Source: Acidobacteriaceae bacterium UBA1307 (lineage in GTDB: Bacteria; Acidobacteriota; Terriglobia; Terriglobales; Acidobacteriaceae). Taken from it: 58,448 nt of DNA. Positions 41,111 through 49,773 of this stretch are shown here, piece by piece; positions within the stretch are counted from its first letter, which is position 1, and every line of letters begins with the position of its first letter. The position numbers were made by a program, and so were the translations under genes. The DNA lies in contig DBTV01000035.1 in assembly GCA_002307235.1 (NCBI GenBank), positions 6,715 to 65,162 on the forward strand, in the 5' to 3' direction. The notes under the pieces are model-generated. The model was not told where the DNA came from and did not search any database. It saw only the letters and a program-made list of their open reading frames with translations.

Positions 41111-43444
41111 GTGCGCATTTTAACCCGCTACATCCTCGGCGAAATTCTGTCACACACGCTCATCGGCTGTGCGCTGTTCACCTTCATCCTCTTTATGCCG
41201 TATCTGTCGCATGTTTTGGAGATGGTGGTGCGCAATAGCGCGAGCCTGAGCGCGGCGGTGGAGATTTTTTTGCTCATGCTGCCGAACCTTCTGCGGGTGA
41301 CGATTCCGATGTCGGTGCTGGTGGGCGTGCTTCTGGGCTTCAGCCGGATGGCCTCCGACAGCGAAGTGATCGCAATGCGCGCCTCGGGGCTGGGCATTCT
41401 CTACTTTGTGCGCGTGGCCTCGATTGTGGCGGTGGCGGGCACGGGCATTGGGCTGGTGAATTCGCTCTATCTTGCCCCGCGTGCCAATCAGGCGATTCTG
41501 GCGATGGAGCAGTCGCTGGGGGCCTCGCAGGCCTCGTATGAGATTCAGCCGCGGGTCTTTTACGAAGACTTCAAAAATTTTGTGCTCTATGTGCAGGACG
41601 TGCGCGCGGGTACGGGCGCGGCGAACTGGCGTCAGGTTTTCATGGCCGACGTGAGCGATCCGATGACGCCGGTGGTGACGACGGCGGCCTCGGCGACGGT
41701 GGTCAACGATTCGGCGCAACTGCTGCTGATGCGGCTGCGCGATGGCGCGCGGCACGAGACAAAATCGAATCAGTCGGATCAGTACAACATCTCGACCTAT
41801 GCGACGACGGATCTGCCGCTGGCGCTGAATCCGCAGAGCGACGTGCATGTGGGGCGGCTGGACACGGCGATTTATGCGATGCCCATGTCGATGTTGCTTG
41901 AACGCACGCATGGCAAGGACGCGCGCCGCTACCAGATCGAGTTGCATAGCCGGTTTTCATTTCCCGTGGCCTGCATGGTGTTGATGCTGGTGGGTGTGCC
42001 GCTCGGCGTTTCGTCGCAACGTGGCGGCAAAAGTTCAGGCTTCATCTTCACGATTCTTCTGGTCTTTTTCTACTACTTTCTTTCATCGACCGGCATGGCG
42101 CTGGGCAAGCAGAACAAGCTTCCGGCCTTTGTGGCGGTGTGGGCGGCGAATGTGCTGTTTGCCGCGGCGGGCGCTTTTTTGCTGCGGCGGATGTCGCACG
42201 GCGGGCAGGTTTCGAATCCGTTGATGGCCTGGTTCGGGCGCAGGGCAAAGCAGGAATCGTTGGGGGTATCGAGTCGGCTGAGTGGTTTGTTCGACCGGTT
42301 GCCGCGCCTGCCGCAGAAAGCGCATGGACGGAATGTGTTTCCGCGAGTTCTTGATGCGTATGTGATGCGCGAGTTTCTGTCGATCTTCCTGATGGTGCTT
42401 TCAGCCTTTGTGCTGCTGATGCTGATCTTCACCTTCTTCGATCTGGTGGGCGACATTCTGCGCAACCACATTGCGCTGGCCACGGTGGGTGCGTATCTGG
42501 TGAATCTTGCGCCGAGCATGCTGTACCAGATCACGCCGCTGGCCGTGCTGATTGCGGTGCTGGTGACCTTTGGCGTGCTGAACCGCAACAGCGAGATTGT
42601 GGCGATGAAGGCGACGGGCGTGAGCCTGTACCGGCTGGTGGTTCCGGTGGTGGCGATCTCGGCGATTCTGGCGATCAGCCTGTTTTTGTTTGACGATTAT
42701 TATCTGCCGCAGGCCAATCGCCGGCAGGAGGCGCTGCGCGCAACCATCAAGGGACGGCCGCCGCAGACGTTTTTGCATCCGGAGCAGAAGTGGCTTTTTG
42801 GGCAGCAGCACCCGGGCGAGGCTGGTCGCATCTTCTACTACCAGTTCTTCGATCCGGACAAGAACGAGTTTGCGAATCTGTCGGTTTTCGAATTCAATCC
42901 GGCAACCTTCGAGATTTCGCGGCGCATCTTTGCCACGCGCGCGTACTGGGACGAGGACGACAACTGCTGGAAGTTGCAAAACGGCTGGGAACGCGCGATG
43001 AAGGGGGCCGAGACGACCGACTATCGCGAGTTCAAGACGACGGCCTTTGCGGAGATTCACGAGGATCCGTCGTACTTCAAAAAGGAAAACCTGCAGTCGC
43101 AGGAGATGAACTTTACCCAGCTCGACAAGTACATTGGTGATTTGCGCCAGAGCGGCTTTGACACGATGCGGCTGCGCGTGGCCTTGTGGCACAAGCTGGC
43201 TTATCCGCTGGTGGCGATGGTGATGGCGGTACTGGCGATTCCCTTTGCGCTGTCGATGGGCAGGCGGGGATCGCTGACGGCGATTGCGGTGGCGATTGGC
43301 GTGGCGCTGGCCTATTGGGTGGTGGATGGCGCCTTCAGCGCGATGGGCAATGTGAACTATCTGCCGGCGGCGCTGGCCGCCTGGTCCTCCGATGTTCTGT
43401 TTGGACTGGTGGGCGGCTATCTTCTGCTGCGCACTCCGACCTAG
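41111..43444 (+). CDS. Fused LptF-LptG lipopolysaccharide export permease
   Basis: A 777-aa protein carrying two YjgP/YjgQ permease modules in tandem. The first (about 1-380) starts RILTRYILGEILSHTLIGCALFTFILF and has FSRMASDSEVIAMRASG; the second (about 415-777) starts FPRVLDAYVMREFLSIFLMVLSAFVLL with FGVLNRNSEIVAMKATGVS. The duplicated SE(I/V)(I/V)AM(K/R)A motif marks both. LptF and LptG are normally separate and pair with LptB2 to lift LPS from the inner membrane, so the fusion fixes a 1:1 ratio. The GTG start follows CTGGAG. The stop codon TAG lies inside the terminal repeat of the adjacent MITE. Confidence 0.88.
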   Translation: MRILTRYILGEILSHTLIGCALFTFILFMPYLSHVLEMVVRNSASLSAAVEIFLLMLPNLLRVTIPMSVLVGVLLGFSRMASDSEVIAMRASGLGILYFVRVASIVAVAGTGIGLVNSLYLAPRANQAILAMEQSLGASQASYEIQPRVFYEDFKNFVLYVQDVRAGTGAANWRQVFMADVSDPMTPVVTTAASATVVNDSAQLLLMRLRDGARHETKSNQSDQYNISTYATTDLPLALNPQSDVHVGRLDTAIYAMPMSMLLERTHGKDARRYQIELHSRFSFPVACMVLMLVGVPLGVSSQRGGKSSGFIFTILLVFFYYFLSSTGMALGKQNKLPAFVAVWAANVLFAAAGAFLLRRMSHGGQVSNPLMAWFGRRAKQESLGVSSRLSGLFDRLPRLPQKAHGRNVFPRVLDAYVMREFLSIFLMVLSAFVLLMLIFTFFDLVGDILRNHIALATVGAYLVNLAPSMLYQITPLAVLIAVLVTFGVLNRNSEIVAMKATGVSLYRLVVPVVAISAILAISLFLFDDYYLPQANRRQEALRATIKGRPPQTFLHPEQKWLFGQQHPGEAGRIFYYQFFDPDKNEFANLSVFEFNPATFEISRRIFATRAYWDEDDNCWKLQNGWERAMKGAETTDYREFKTTAFAEIHEDPSYFKKENLQSQEMNFTQLDKYIGDLRQSGFDTMRLRVALWHKLAYPLVAMVMAVLAIPFALSMGRRGSLTAIAVAIGVALAYWVVDGAFSAMGNVNYLPAALAAWSSDVLFGLVGGYLLLRTPT

Positions 43445-43710
43445 GGTGTATCGACATATATCAACTGCCAGCGTTGCGAGGAGAAATCGGGCCAAACGCG
43501 AAGGAGGAGGCAGCTTTGGTCACCCCCAAGCAACGACGACGACAAAGTGTGGCCCGATTTAACCCGCAACCCGAAGGGCTGGGGCCAATTTTTCCGATCT
43601 CGACGTCGCTCCTCGCTAGGAGATACCCGATATCCGTCGCTCGTCGCTCCTTGATCTCGAAAAAATTGGCTCCCAGCGCTGACTAGCTGCTATATGTCGA
43701 TACACCCTAG
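43441..43710. mobile_element. MITE, about 262 bp, with CTAG target repeats
   Basis: Perfect 20-bp terminal inverted repeats (43441-43460 and 43691-43710). The outer CTAG on each side may be the target duplication, leaving 16-bp TIRs beginning GGTGTATCGACA. It contains no ORF. Inside are further perfect arms, AAATCGGGCCA (43484-43494) / TGGCCCGATTT (43550-43560), and GCCAATTTTT-type repeats around 43585 and 43668. It has the hallmarks of a non-autonomous element mobilised by an IS5-like or similar transposase (inference). It supplies the lptFG stop codon. Confidence 0.82.
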
Positions 43711-43727
43711 AGCAGGGCTGGCCCCGG

Positions 43728-43733
43728 TACAAT
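43728..43733 (+). promoter_or_regulatory. -10 box 6 nt before the ABC exporter
   Basis: TACAAT, AGATCC, ATG. Just outside the MITE right end, so the element may affect this promoter. Confidence 0.42.
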
Positions 43734-43739
43734 AGATCC

Positions 43740-45494
43740 ATGCTTGGCGATCTTCGACCGCTTTTTGGCTATATGCGCCGCTACCGCTGGGGATACGTGG
43801 CGGGCATCCTTTCCTGCGTCTGTACGAATGCCATCTGGGTGCAGTTTCCGCGCGTGCTTGAGAGGGCGATTGACGCCATGCAACGGCACGAGGCAACGCG
43901 GCAGAGCATTCTTCTGTTTGCCGGATTGCTGGTGGCCATCTCGGTGGTCAAGGGCGTCTTTCTGTATGCGCAGCGTTGGATACTGATCGGCATTTCGCGC
44001 GAGATTGAGTTCGACCTGCGCAATGATCTGTTCCGCAAGCTCGAAGCGCAGGATACGGATTTCTATCGCCGTTACCGGACCGGCGACATCATGGCTCGGA
44101 TGACCAACGACCTGAATGCGGTGCGCATGCTGCTCGGGCCGGCCTTCATGTATAGCATCAACACGATCTTCTTCACGGTCGGCGCGCTGGTCTTTCTGCT
44201 GCGCATCAGCCCGTTTCTGACGCTGGTGGCATGGGCGCCGATGCCGGTGGCAAGCATCCTGATCCAGTATTTCGGCAGTCGCATTCATACGCGCTTTGAA
44301 CGGATTCAGGCAAGCTTCTCAGACATCTCGGCACAGGCGCAGGAAAACTATTCGGCGGCGCGACTGATTCGTGCCTTCGCCCGCGAAGAGGCAGAGATTG
44401 GCCTGTTCGAGCGGCTGAACCGCGAGTACATTGGGCGCGCGCTGAAGCTGGCGCAGTTGATGGGCATGCTCTGGCCCTCGCTCGAATTCATCCTGGGCAT
44501 TTCAATGATTCTGACCTTGCTGGTGGGTGGCCATGAGGTGCTGGTGCACCACATGACGGTGGGCCAATTCGTCGAGTTCAACACCTTCATGATCATGCTG
44601 ACCTGGCCGATCATCGCCATTGGCTGGGTCATTAACATCTTCCAACGCGGCACGGCCTCGGTAAAGCGCATTGATGTGTTGTTGCGCGAGGAACCAGCGA
44701 TTGACGACCGGTTTGCATTGGCATCGCTCGGAGATGGCACGACGTTGAAGGGGGACATTGAGTTCCGCCATCTCGACTTCAGCTATGGCGAAACGAAGGT
44801 GCTCAGCGACATCAACCTGCGGGTTCCGGCCGGCTCGAGCCTGGCCATCGTTGGCCCGACGGGCTCAGGCAAGACGACACTGGTGAGCCTGATTGCGCGC
44901 CTGTACGAGGCACCGGAAGGCGCCTTGCTGCTCGATGGCCGCCCGGTGCGCGAGTATCCGTTGGCAACGCTGCGCCGCAACATTGGCATGGTGCCGCAGG
45001 AGACCTTCCTGTTCAGCGAGACGATTCGCGAGAATCTTGCCTTCGGCGTGCCCGATGCGAGCGAGGAAGAGTTGATGCGCGCCGCGGAGGCCGCCCATAT
45101 CCGCAAGGAGTTCGAGGAGTTTCCTCTGGGCTTTGCCACGATGGTGGGCGAGCGCGGCGTGACGCTGTCGGGCGGGCAAAAGCAACGCTCGGCCATTGCT
45201 CGTGCCTTGCTGCGCCGTCCTGCGATTCTGATTCTCGATGATGCGTTGGCTTCGGTGGATACCTACACGGAAGAACGGATTCTCGGTGGCCTGCGCGACT
45301 ATTCCGCATCGGCGACGACGATCATGATTTCGCACCGCATCTCGACGGCGCGACATGCCGATCAGATTGCTGTTCTCAAGCAGGGAAAGATTGCCGAACT
45401 GGGCAGGCACGAGGAGTTGCTTGCACTGGGAGGCTACTATGCCAGCCTCTACCAGAAGCAGCAGCTTGAGGAAGAACTCACGGTCACCGGATAG
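43740..45494 (+). CDS. ABC exporter (MsbA/multidrug type, half transporter)
   Basis: A 584-aa half transporter: six-helix membrane domain (about 20-310), then an ATPase with Walker A GPTGSGKT, Q loop in GMVPQETFLFSETIRENLAFG, signature LSGGQKQR, Walker B ILILDDALASVD and switch His in MISHRIST. It works as a homodimer or heterodimer; the substrate may be lipid or drug. Its place after the LPS-export permease hints at an envelope lipid, but this is weak inference. Confidence 0.93.
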   Translation: MLGDLRPLFGYMRRYRWGYVAGILSCVCTNAIWVQFPRVLERAIDAMQRHEATRQSILLFAGLLVAISVVKGVFLYAQRWILIGISREIEFDLRNDLFRKLEAQDTDFYRRYRTGDIMARMTNDLNAVRMLLGPAFMYSINTIFFTVGALVFLLRISPFLTLVAWAPMPVASILIQYFGSRIHTRFERIQASFSDISAQAQENYSAARLIRAFAREEAEIGLFERLNREYIGRALKLAQLMGMLWPSLEFILGISMILTLLVGGHEVLVHHMTVGQFVEFNTFMIMLTWPIIAIGWVINIFQRGTASVKRIDVLLREEPAIDDRFALASLGDGTTLKGDIEFRHLDFSYGETKVLSDINLRVPAGSSLAIVGPTGSGKTTLVSLIARLYEAPEGALLLDGRPVREYPLATLRRNIGMVPQETFLFSETIRENLAFGVPDASEEELMRAAEAAHIRKEFEEFPLGFATMVGERGVTLSGGQKQRSAIARALLRRPAILILDDALASVDTYTEERILGGLRDYSASATTIMISHRISTARHADQIAVLKQGKIAELGRHEELLALGGYYASLYQKQQLEEELTVTG

Positions 45495-45524
45495 AGTTTT
45501 CGCCCAAGAGTCATGGAGACAGAC

Positions 45525-45580
45525 AGAGCGGCATGCACGATGGGTTTTCCTTCAAGAAAATCCACTGTGCATGTCGCTCT
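45525..45580. terminator. Long interrupted hairpin between ABC exporter and fliS
   Basis: A 14-bp outer arm (left 45525-45538, right 45567-45580, one G-U), a 3-nt internal loop and an inner GGGTTTTC/GAAAATCC arm. Followed by TTTCTT on the plus strand. Larger than the simple terminators elsewhere here. Confidence 0.65.
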
Positions 45581-45607
45581 TTCTTGATATCCATGAACAA
45601 AAATGCT

Positions 45608-46051
45608 TCAGGCGTTCCAGTTCGATCCGGTGGAAACCGTGTCGTAGTCTCCGTTCGACAGACCACGCTCGACCTGTATCGGCGAGGGGTTGACGGTTGC
45701 ATCCTTGGCCACCTCGCGCCAGGCATCGCGCACATTGCGAACGCAGTCGATGGCGTGCTCGAACTTGGCCTTGGAGGCTGATTGCGAGGCTTGCAGAATC
45801 TGCGCAAAAATCGATGCGTAAAATTCACTGAGAGCCTGCGCCGGGCGGCCGCCCACGTCCATGCGCAGCCGTGCCTGCAGATGAATGATGATGTCGAGTG
45901 CTCGTTTGACGGAGGCCCGACGCCCGGTGACATCTTCCCGGTCGACAGCCTCAACCGCTGCGTAGAGGAAACGAATAATCCCGTCGTATAAAGCCACCAC
46001 GAGATCAACCGCTGATGCTCCGTCCAGAGCGTGTTCCTGATAACTGCCCAT
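45608..46051 (-). CDS. fliS: Flagellin export chaperone FliS
   Basis: A 147-aa helical protein: YQEHALDGASAVDLVVALYDGIIRFLYAAVEAVDREDVTGRRASVKRALDIIIHLQARLRMDVGG matches FliS, which holds flagellin unfolded before export. It follows fliD by 13 nt on the same strand (fliC-fliD-fliS). AAGGAG and AGGA precede the ATG. The C-terminal 40 residues are polar and family-variable. Confidence 0.9.
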   Translation of the reverse strand: MGSYQEHALDGASAVDLVVALYDGIIRFLYAAVEAVDREDVTGRRASVKRALDIIIHLQARLRMDVGGRPAQALSEFYASIFAQILQASQSASKAKFEHAIDCVRNVRDAWREVAKDATVNPSPIQVERGLSNGDYDTVSTGSNWNA

Positions 46052-46064
46052 TCCTTGCTGCTCC

Positions 46065-48086
46065 TTAGCTGGTTGTGTTGTAACCAGAAATTGCCGAGTA
46101 AATTTCGTTGACCTCGGAGAGTTTCGACGGGATCGACTGCAGGACTTCGTTGGCGCTGATGAGTTCCTTGGTGAGCCGTACTTTCTCGGCCGAGATGGTG
46201 CTCTCTTCGCGCGAAATCTGCGCGTTCATGGTCGATTCGCTCGTGCTGATGGCGGTCAATTCCAGAGCGAGGATGCCCGTGGAACTGCTGGTTCCGGCAC
46301 CGGTCAGCGTGGTTTTGAAGTCGGCTCCCCAGCTTCCGATATTCTGGAAGAAACCCATCACGCTGCTGTAATCGGAGTTCAGTTGCGAATTCAATGTCGT
46401 CAGGTCGAGACTCAGAGTTCCGTTCAGTGACGAAGAAACTGTAATGCCGAGCGAGGACAGCGTCGTCAGATCCGACGAGTCGTTGTAGGCCAGCGAGGTG
46501 CTCGTGGTGTTCGAGGTGTCGAGAATGCTCGAGGAGACCGTCAGCGTTCCGTCGCTGCCGGATGTGCCCGAGGTCAGTTGCAGGCTGTAAGTGCCGTCAC
46601 TGTTGGAAACAACCGAGGCTGTGACTCCAATGCTGGCACTGTTGATGGTGTTGGCCAGACCAGCCAGCGTGTTGCTGCTCGAATCGACGGAGATGGTGTG
46701 TGTCGTGCCGCTGCCGACCTGAATGGTCATTGTGCCGCTCAGGGAATCGCTCGCGTCGCTGATCGAGGTGAAGGTCCCACTGGAGGTGACCGTGCTTGAA
46801 CCGGAGGTGCCGGAGTAACTCAGAGCCGTGCTATCGACCTCCGACAGATGCGAGGTCACCTTGAGAGCTCCGCTCGAGCCCGAGGTCTGCGAGAGCAATT
46901 CGAGAGTCGAAGCGCCGTTCTTGGTGGTAACCGAAGCCGTGACGCCAATGCCGGCGTTATTGATGCTCGTTGCCAGACTCGCGATCGTATTGTTGCTGCT
47001 ATCGATGGCGATGGTTTGCGCGGTTCCGGTTCCAACCTGAATGACGATCGAACCGCTCAGGGTTGCCCCTTCCGTGGTCGAAACACTGTCGAGGTAGCCG
47101 TTGGGATTGGAATTGTTGAGCCCGCTGATCAACTGTTGCTGCAGCAGGGACAAGGTCGGCGAGCCATACAGGGGCTCGTTGTTGCCCGAACTGTCCGTGC
47201 CCTCCTGCGCATTCATGGCACTGACCAGCGAGTTGTAGTCGACGACGAAGCTTTCAAGCGCGCTTTCGACCCCCGTCGTATTGTTGCCGATCACAACCTG
47301 CACGGCGTTGTAATCACCGCTCGTATCTGTGGAACTGGAGGAAAGAATCTGAAAGGTGATTCCCGGAATCATGTTGCTGATCGTATTGGTGGAACTGGTC
47401 AGCGTGATGCCATCCACAATGAGAGAGGCATCTTTGCCTGTGGTCGACGTGGTGTAACTGAGAGAGGCATTGCTGCTGCTGGAGTCGGTAATGCTGCTGG
47501 AGATTGTTAGTTGGCCGCTAGCGCCGGAGGTGCCCGAGACCAGACTAAGCCGGGAACCTGCGGAGTCCGAGAGCACGTTGGCCGTGACGCCCATATTGGC
47601 ATTGTTGATTGCCTTGGCCAGGGTCGTCAGCGTGTCATTGGTCGAGTCGAGCGTGATGGTCTGCGCCGCGCCCGTTGTCCCGACCTGAATGGTGATCGAG
47701 CCCGCCAGCGTATCCGAGGCGCTTGAGACTGCCGTAAAGTAACCACTGGAAGTCGCGGCCAGATTTTTCACGGCAATGGTGTGCGTGCCCGCCTGCGCGG
47801 ACGAGGTCGCCGAGCTCAAGGTCACGACGTTGGTATCAGAGCTGGATCCGGTCTTCTCCGACATGATTCCCGTCACGTCGGTGAGGTCGCTGATGTCCGA
47901 GGAGACCGCAGACAACAAAGTGCCCAATTTGGAAATGACGGATCCCTGACTCTCCAGAGAACTCAACTTGGTTTTCCAGGGCGTCTCGACGTTTTCCAGA
48001 TTGGCGACAATCTGGCTGACGGTCGAGGAGACATCGAAGCCCGATCCGCTGGTGGGCGTTCCAAAACTAAGACCAACAACGCTCAT
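46065..48086 (-). CDS. fliD: Flagellar hook-associated protein 2 (filament cap)
   Basis: A 673-aa FliD, longer than the usual 450-500. N-terminal FGTPTSGSGFDVSSTVSQIVANLENVETPWKTKLSSLES and the C-terminal coiled coil (SREESTISAEKVRLTKELISANEVLQ) are standard. Between them are three copies of a Flagellin_IN-like unit of about 75 residues, near 125-200, 340-415 and 445-520. Each reads (L)(A/S)GSITIQVG...TI(T/A/S)(L/I/V)DS-NT...INNA-(M/I)GVTA...SG(T/S)SGS.G.L.(I/V)SS. It caps the filament and helps flagellin insert. Ser/Thr-rich composition fits a surface protein. Confidence 0.92.
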   Translation of the reverse strand: MSVVGLSFGTPTSGSGFDVSSTVSQIVANLENVETPWKTKLSSLESQGSVISKLGTLLSAVSSDISDLTDVTGIMSEKTGSSSDTNVVTLSSATSSAQAGTHTIAVKNLAATSSGYFTAVSSASDTLAGSITIQVGTTGAAQTITLDSTNDTLTTLAKAINNANMGVTANVLSDSAGSRLSLVSGTSGASGQLTISSSITDSSSSNASLSYTTSTTGKDASLIVDGITLTSSTNTISNMIPGITFQILSSSSTDTSGDYNAVQVVIGNNTTGVESALESFVVDYNSLVSAMNAQEGTDSSGNNEPLYGSPTLSLLQQQLISGLNNSNPNGYLDSVSTTEGATLSGSIVIQVGTGTAQTIAIDSSNNTIASLATSINNAGIGVTASVTTKNGASTLELLSQTSGSSGALKVTSHLSEVDSTALSYSGTSGSSTVTSSGTFTSISDASDSLSGTMTIQVGSGTTHTISVDSSSNTLAGLANTINSASIGVTASVVSNSDGTYSLQLTSGTSGSDGTLTVSSSILDTSNTTSTSLAYNDSSDLTTLSSLGITVSSSLNGTLSLDLTTLNSQLNSDYSSVMGFFQNIGSWGADFKTTLTGAGTSSSTGILALELTAISTSESTMNAQISREESTISAEKVRLTKELISANEVLQSIPSKLSEVNEIYSAISGYNTTS

Positions 48087-48168
48087 TCATCCCTCCACTC
48101 CAAGGACATGCAGACCAAGGGCCGAGAATGTCCGGGTAAGATTAAAAAAAAATAATAAAGAAGGCAAA

Positions 48169-48187
48169 GGGCGCCCATGAGGCGCCC
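48169..48187 (-). terminator. Terminator between fliC and fliD
   Basis: GGGCGCC / GGCGCCC with a 5-nt loop, then T-rich DNA on the minus strand. Confidence 0.7.
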
Positions 48188-48226
48188 CTTGTCGTGTTGT
48201 CGTTGCTTGTCGCTTTTGCAGAGAAC

Positions 48227-49111
48227 TTACTGCAAGAGCTTGGTGACTTCCTGCTGTACGCTGTTGGCTTGCGCTAGGGCCGAGATGCCAGTTTGACTGA
48301 GGATCTCGTACTTGGACAGGTTGGAGGATGCGGTTGCGTAGTCTGTCGCCTGGACAGCGTTTTGCGCAGCCATGAGGTTCTGCTGCTGGGTGGATGCGAC
48401 GTTGCTGATGGCGGTGAGTAGGTTGATTTGAGCACCGATGTAACCGTCCTGCGCGGAGATGTTGGAGATGGCCGTATTCAGCGAGGTCAGCACCGAGGAG
48501 GCATTCGAGTAGCTGAGGCTGGAGGCCAGGCTGACACCGGCGCTGGCCGAGTAGGAGATGGTGCCGCTCGAGTAGGAGATGGTGCCGCTGGCCTCACCGA
48601 CCGTACCGCTGTTGGCGTTGAGGGAGGTGAAGGTCAATACGTCGTAGGTAGAAGCGTTGCTGGAGGAGTCACCGGTGTAGATGGTGTACGACTTGCCGAA
48701 GACCTGCTGTTGGTTGTAGGTGGTTGTCGAACCGATGTTGGTGATTTCGGCCAGGATCGACTGATACTCCTGATTTGCGGCATTGCCCTGTGTCGTGTTT
48801 AGGGTACCGTTCGCGACCTCGGTGGCCAGCGTAACGGCACGGTCAAGCAGGCTCGTAACTTGAGAGAGAGCGCCATCGGCGACTTGCAACATGCCGGCGC
48901 CTTCGGTCGCGTTGGTGACCGACTGGGCGAGGGCATTCTGGTTGGCCTGCAAGCCGTTGACGAGGGAAAGGCCGGCGGCATCATCGGCGCCGGAGTTGAT
49001 TCTTGAACCGGAGGACAACTGCTGCAACACCTTGGTGAGGCTGTTGTTGCTGTTGTTCAGGTTATATGCGGCATAGGTCGCATTCAGATTATTCAAGACA
49101 CCCAGGGACAT
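48227..49111 (-). CDS. fliC: Flagellin
   Basis: A 294-aa short flagellin. N-terminal SLGVLNNLNATYAAYNLNNSNNSLTKVLQQLSSGSRINSGADDAAGLSLVNGLQANQNALAQSVTNATEGAGMLQVADGAL is the classic D0/D1, and the C-terminus YIGAQINLLTAISNVASTQQQNLMAAQNAVQATDYATASSNLSKYEILSQTGISALAQANSVQQEVTKLLQ closes it. The variable middle is only about 90 residues. The ATG at 49111 with AAGGAG is the start; the upstream extension is not flagellin-like. A sigma-28 promoter lies 108 nt upstream. Confidence 0.95.
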   Translation of the reverse strand: MSLGVLNNLNATYAAYNLNNSNNSLTKVLQQLSSGSRINSGADDAAGLSLVNGLQANQNALAQSVTNATEGAGMLQVADGALSQVTSLLDRAVTLATEVANGTLNTTQGNAANQEYQSILAEITNIGSTTTYNQQQVFGKSYTIYTGDSSSNASTYDVLTFTSLNANSGTVGEASGTISYSSGTISYSASAGVSLASSLSYSNASSVLTSLNTAISNISAQDGYIGAQINLLTAISNVASTQQQNLMAAQNAVQATDYATASSNLSKYEILSQTGISALAQANSVQQEVTKLLQ

Positions 49112-49225
49112 GGGGTTCTCCTTGTGGGATGCGTTGATTTCTGGCCTTGCTGCTCGCTTCGACCCCCCATCGTTCAAGCCTGTGGGAGGTTCTTATCGAG
49201 GGCGCAGCCATCGCATCTGGGCCAA

Positions 49226-49252
49226 TCTTCGGCGCAAGTGAATTGGACTTTA
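49226..49252 (-). promoter_or_regulatory. Sigma-28 promoter of fliC
   Basis: On the minus strand TAAAGTCC, an 11-nt spacer and GCCGAAGA match the FliA consensus (TAAAGTTT-N11-GCCGATAA) at 6/8 and 7/8 bases. Confidence 0.75.
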
Positions 49253-49307
49253 TGGGTCTCGAGTTTTTGTCCGGGATAGGACAATCCGTCTGCAATTCCG
49301 TAACTTT

Positions 49308-49334
49308 TTAACTTTTATCTTGCCCCGCCGATAA
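49308..49334 (+). promoter_or_regulatory. Sigma-28 promoter of flbD-motA-motB
   Basis: TTAACTTT, an 11-nt spacer and GCCGATAA (perfect -10). It is divergent from the fliC promoter, with the two -35 boxes 55 bp apart. Confidence 0.75.
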
Positions 49335-49357
49335 CGCCAACGAAGGAGCTTTCATTC

Positions 49358-49675
49358 ATGATTGAACTGACAAGGCTGAACGGGAGTCCGATGATGCTGA
49401 ACAGCGATTTGATCAAGACCGCTGAATCGTCGCCGGATACGATGCTGACCCTCATCAACGGAGAAAAACTGATCGTGCGTGAAGATACGGCGACAGTTAC
49501 GGAAAGAGTGCTGGCCTATCGGGCGCGTTTGCTGGCCGATGTGGCGCGGCGTCTTCCGGATTTTGGCAAGGTGCAGCGCGCCGTGGGCCTGATGAGTCTT
49601 GATGTCTCCGGGCAGCCTCCGCAGGCGCAGAAACCACAGGCGAAATCATCTTCCGATTTTGATGACGAGGAATAA
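49358..49675 (+). CDS. flbD: FlbD/SwrD-family flagellar protein
   Basis: A 105-aa protein. MIELTRLNGSPMMLNSDLIKTAESSPDTMLTLINGEKLIVRE is the FlbD signature. Members support motor torque (SwrD in Bacillus) in the cytoplasm. The Pro/Gln-rich acidic tail is family-variable. It heads the flbD-motA-motB unit. Confidence 0.93.
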   Translation: MIELTRLNGSPMMLNSDLIKTAESSPDTMLTLINGEKLIVREDTATVTERVLAYRARLLADVARRLPDFGKVQRAVGLMSLDVSGQPPQAQKPQAKSSSDFDDEE

Positions 49676-49773
49676 CTAACAGCAGGAGGCTGCGATTGTC
49701 CGATGTCCGGAATGGACAGAGTGTTCCGCGATGCGGCGCTGGGAAATCTCGCCTGAAGAGTTGAGGAGCGGTT

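Noticed and set aside
43441..43710. Decayed insertion sequence with transposase remnant
   Set aside because: No transposase-like peptide in any frame within the 262 bp; classed as a MITE instead.
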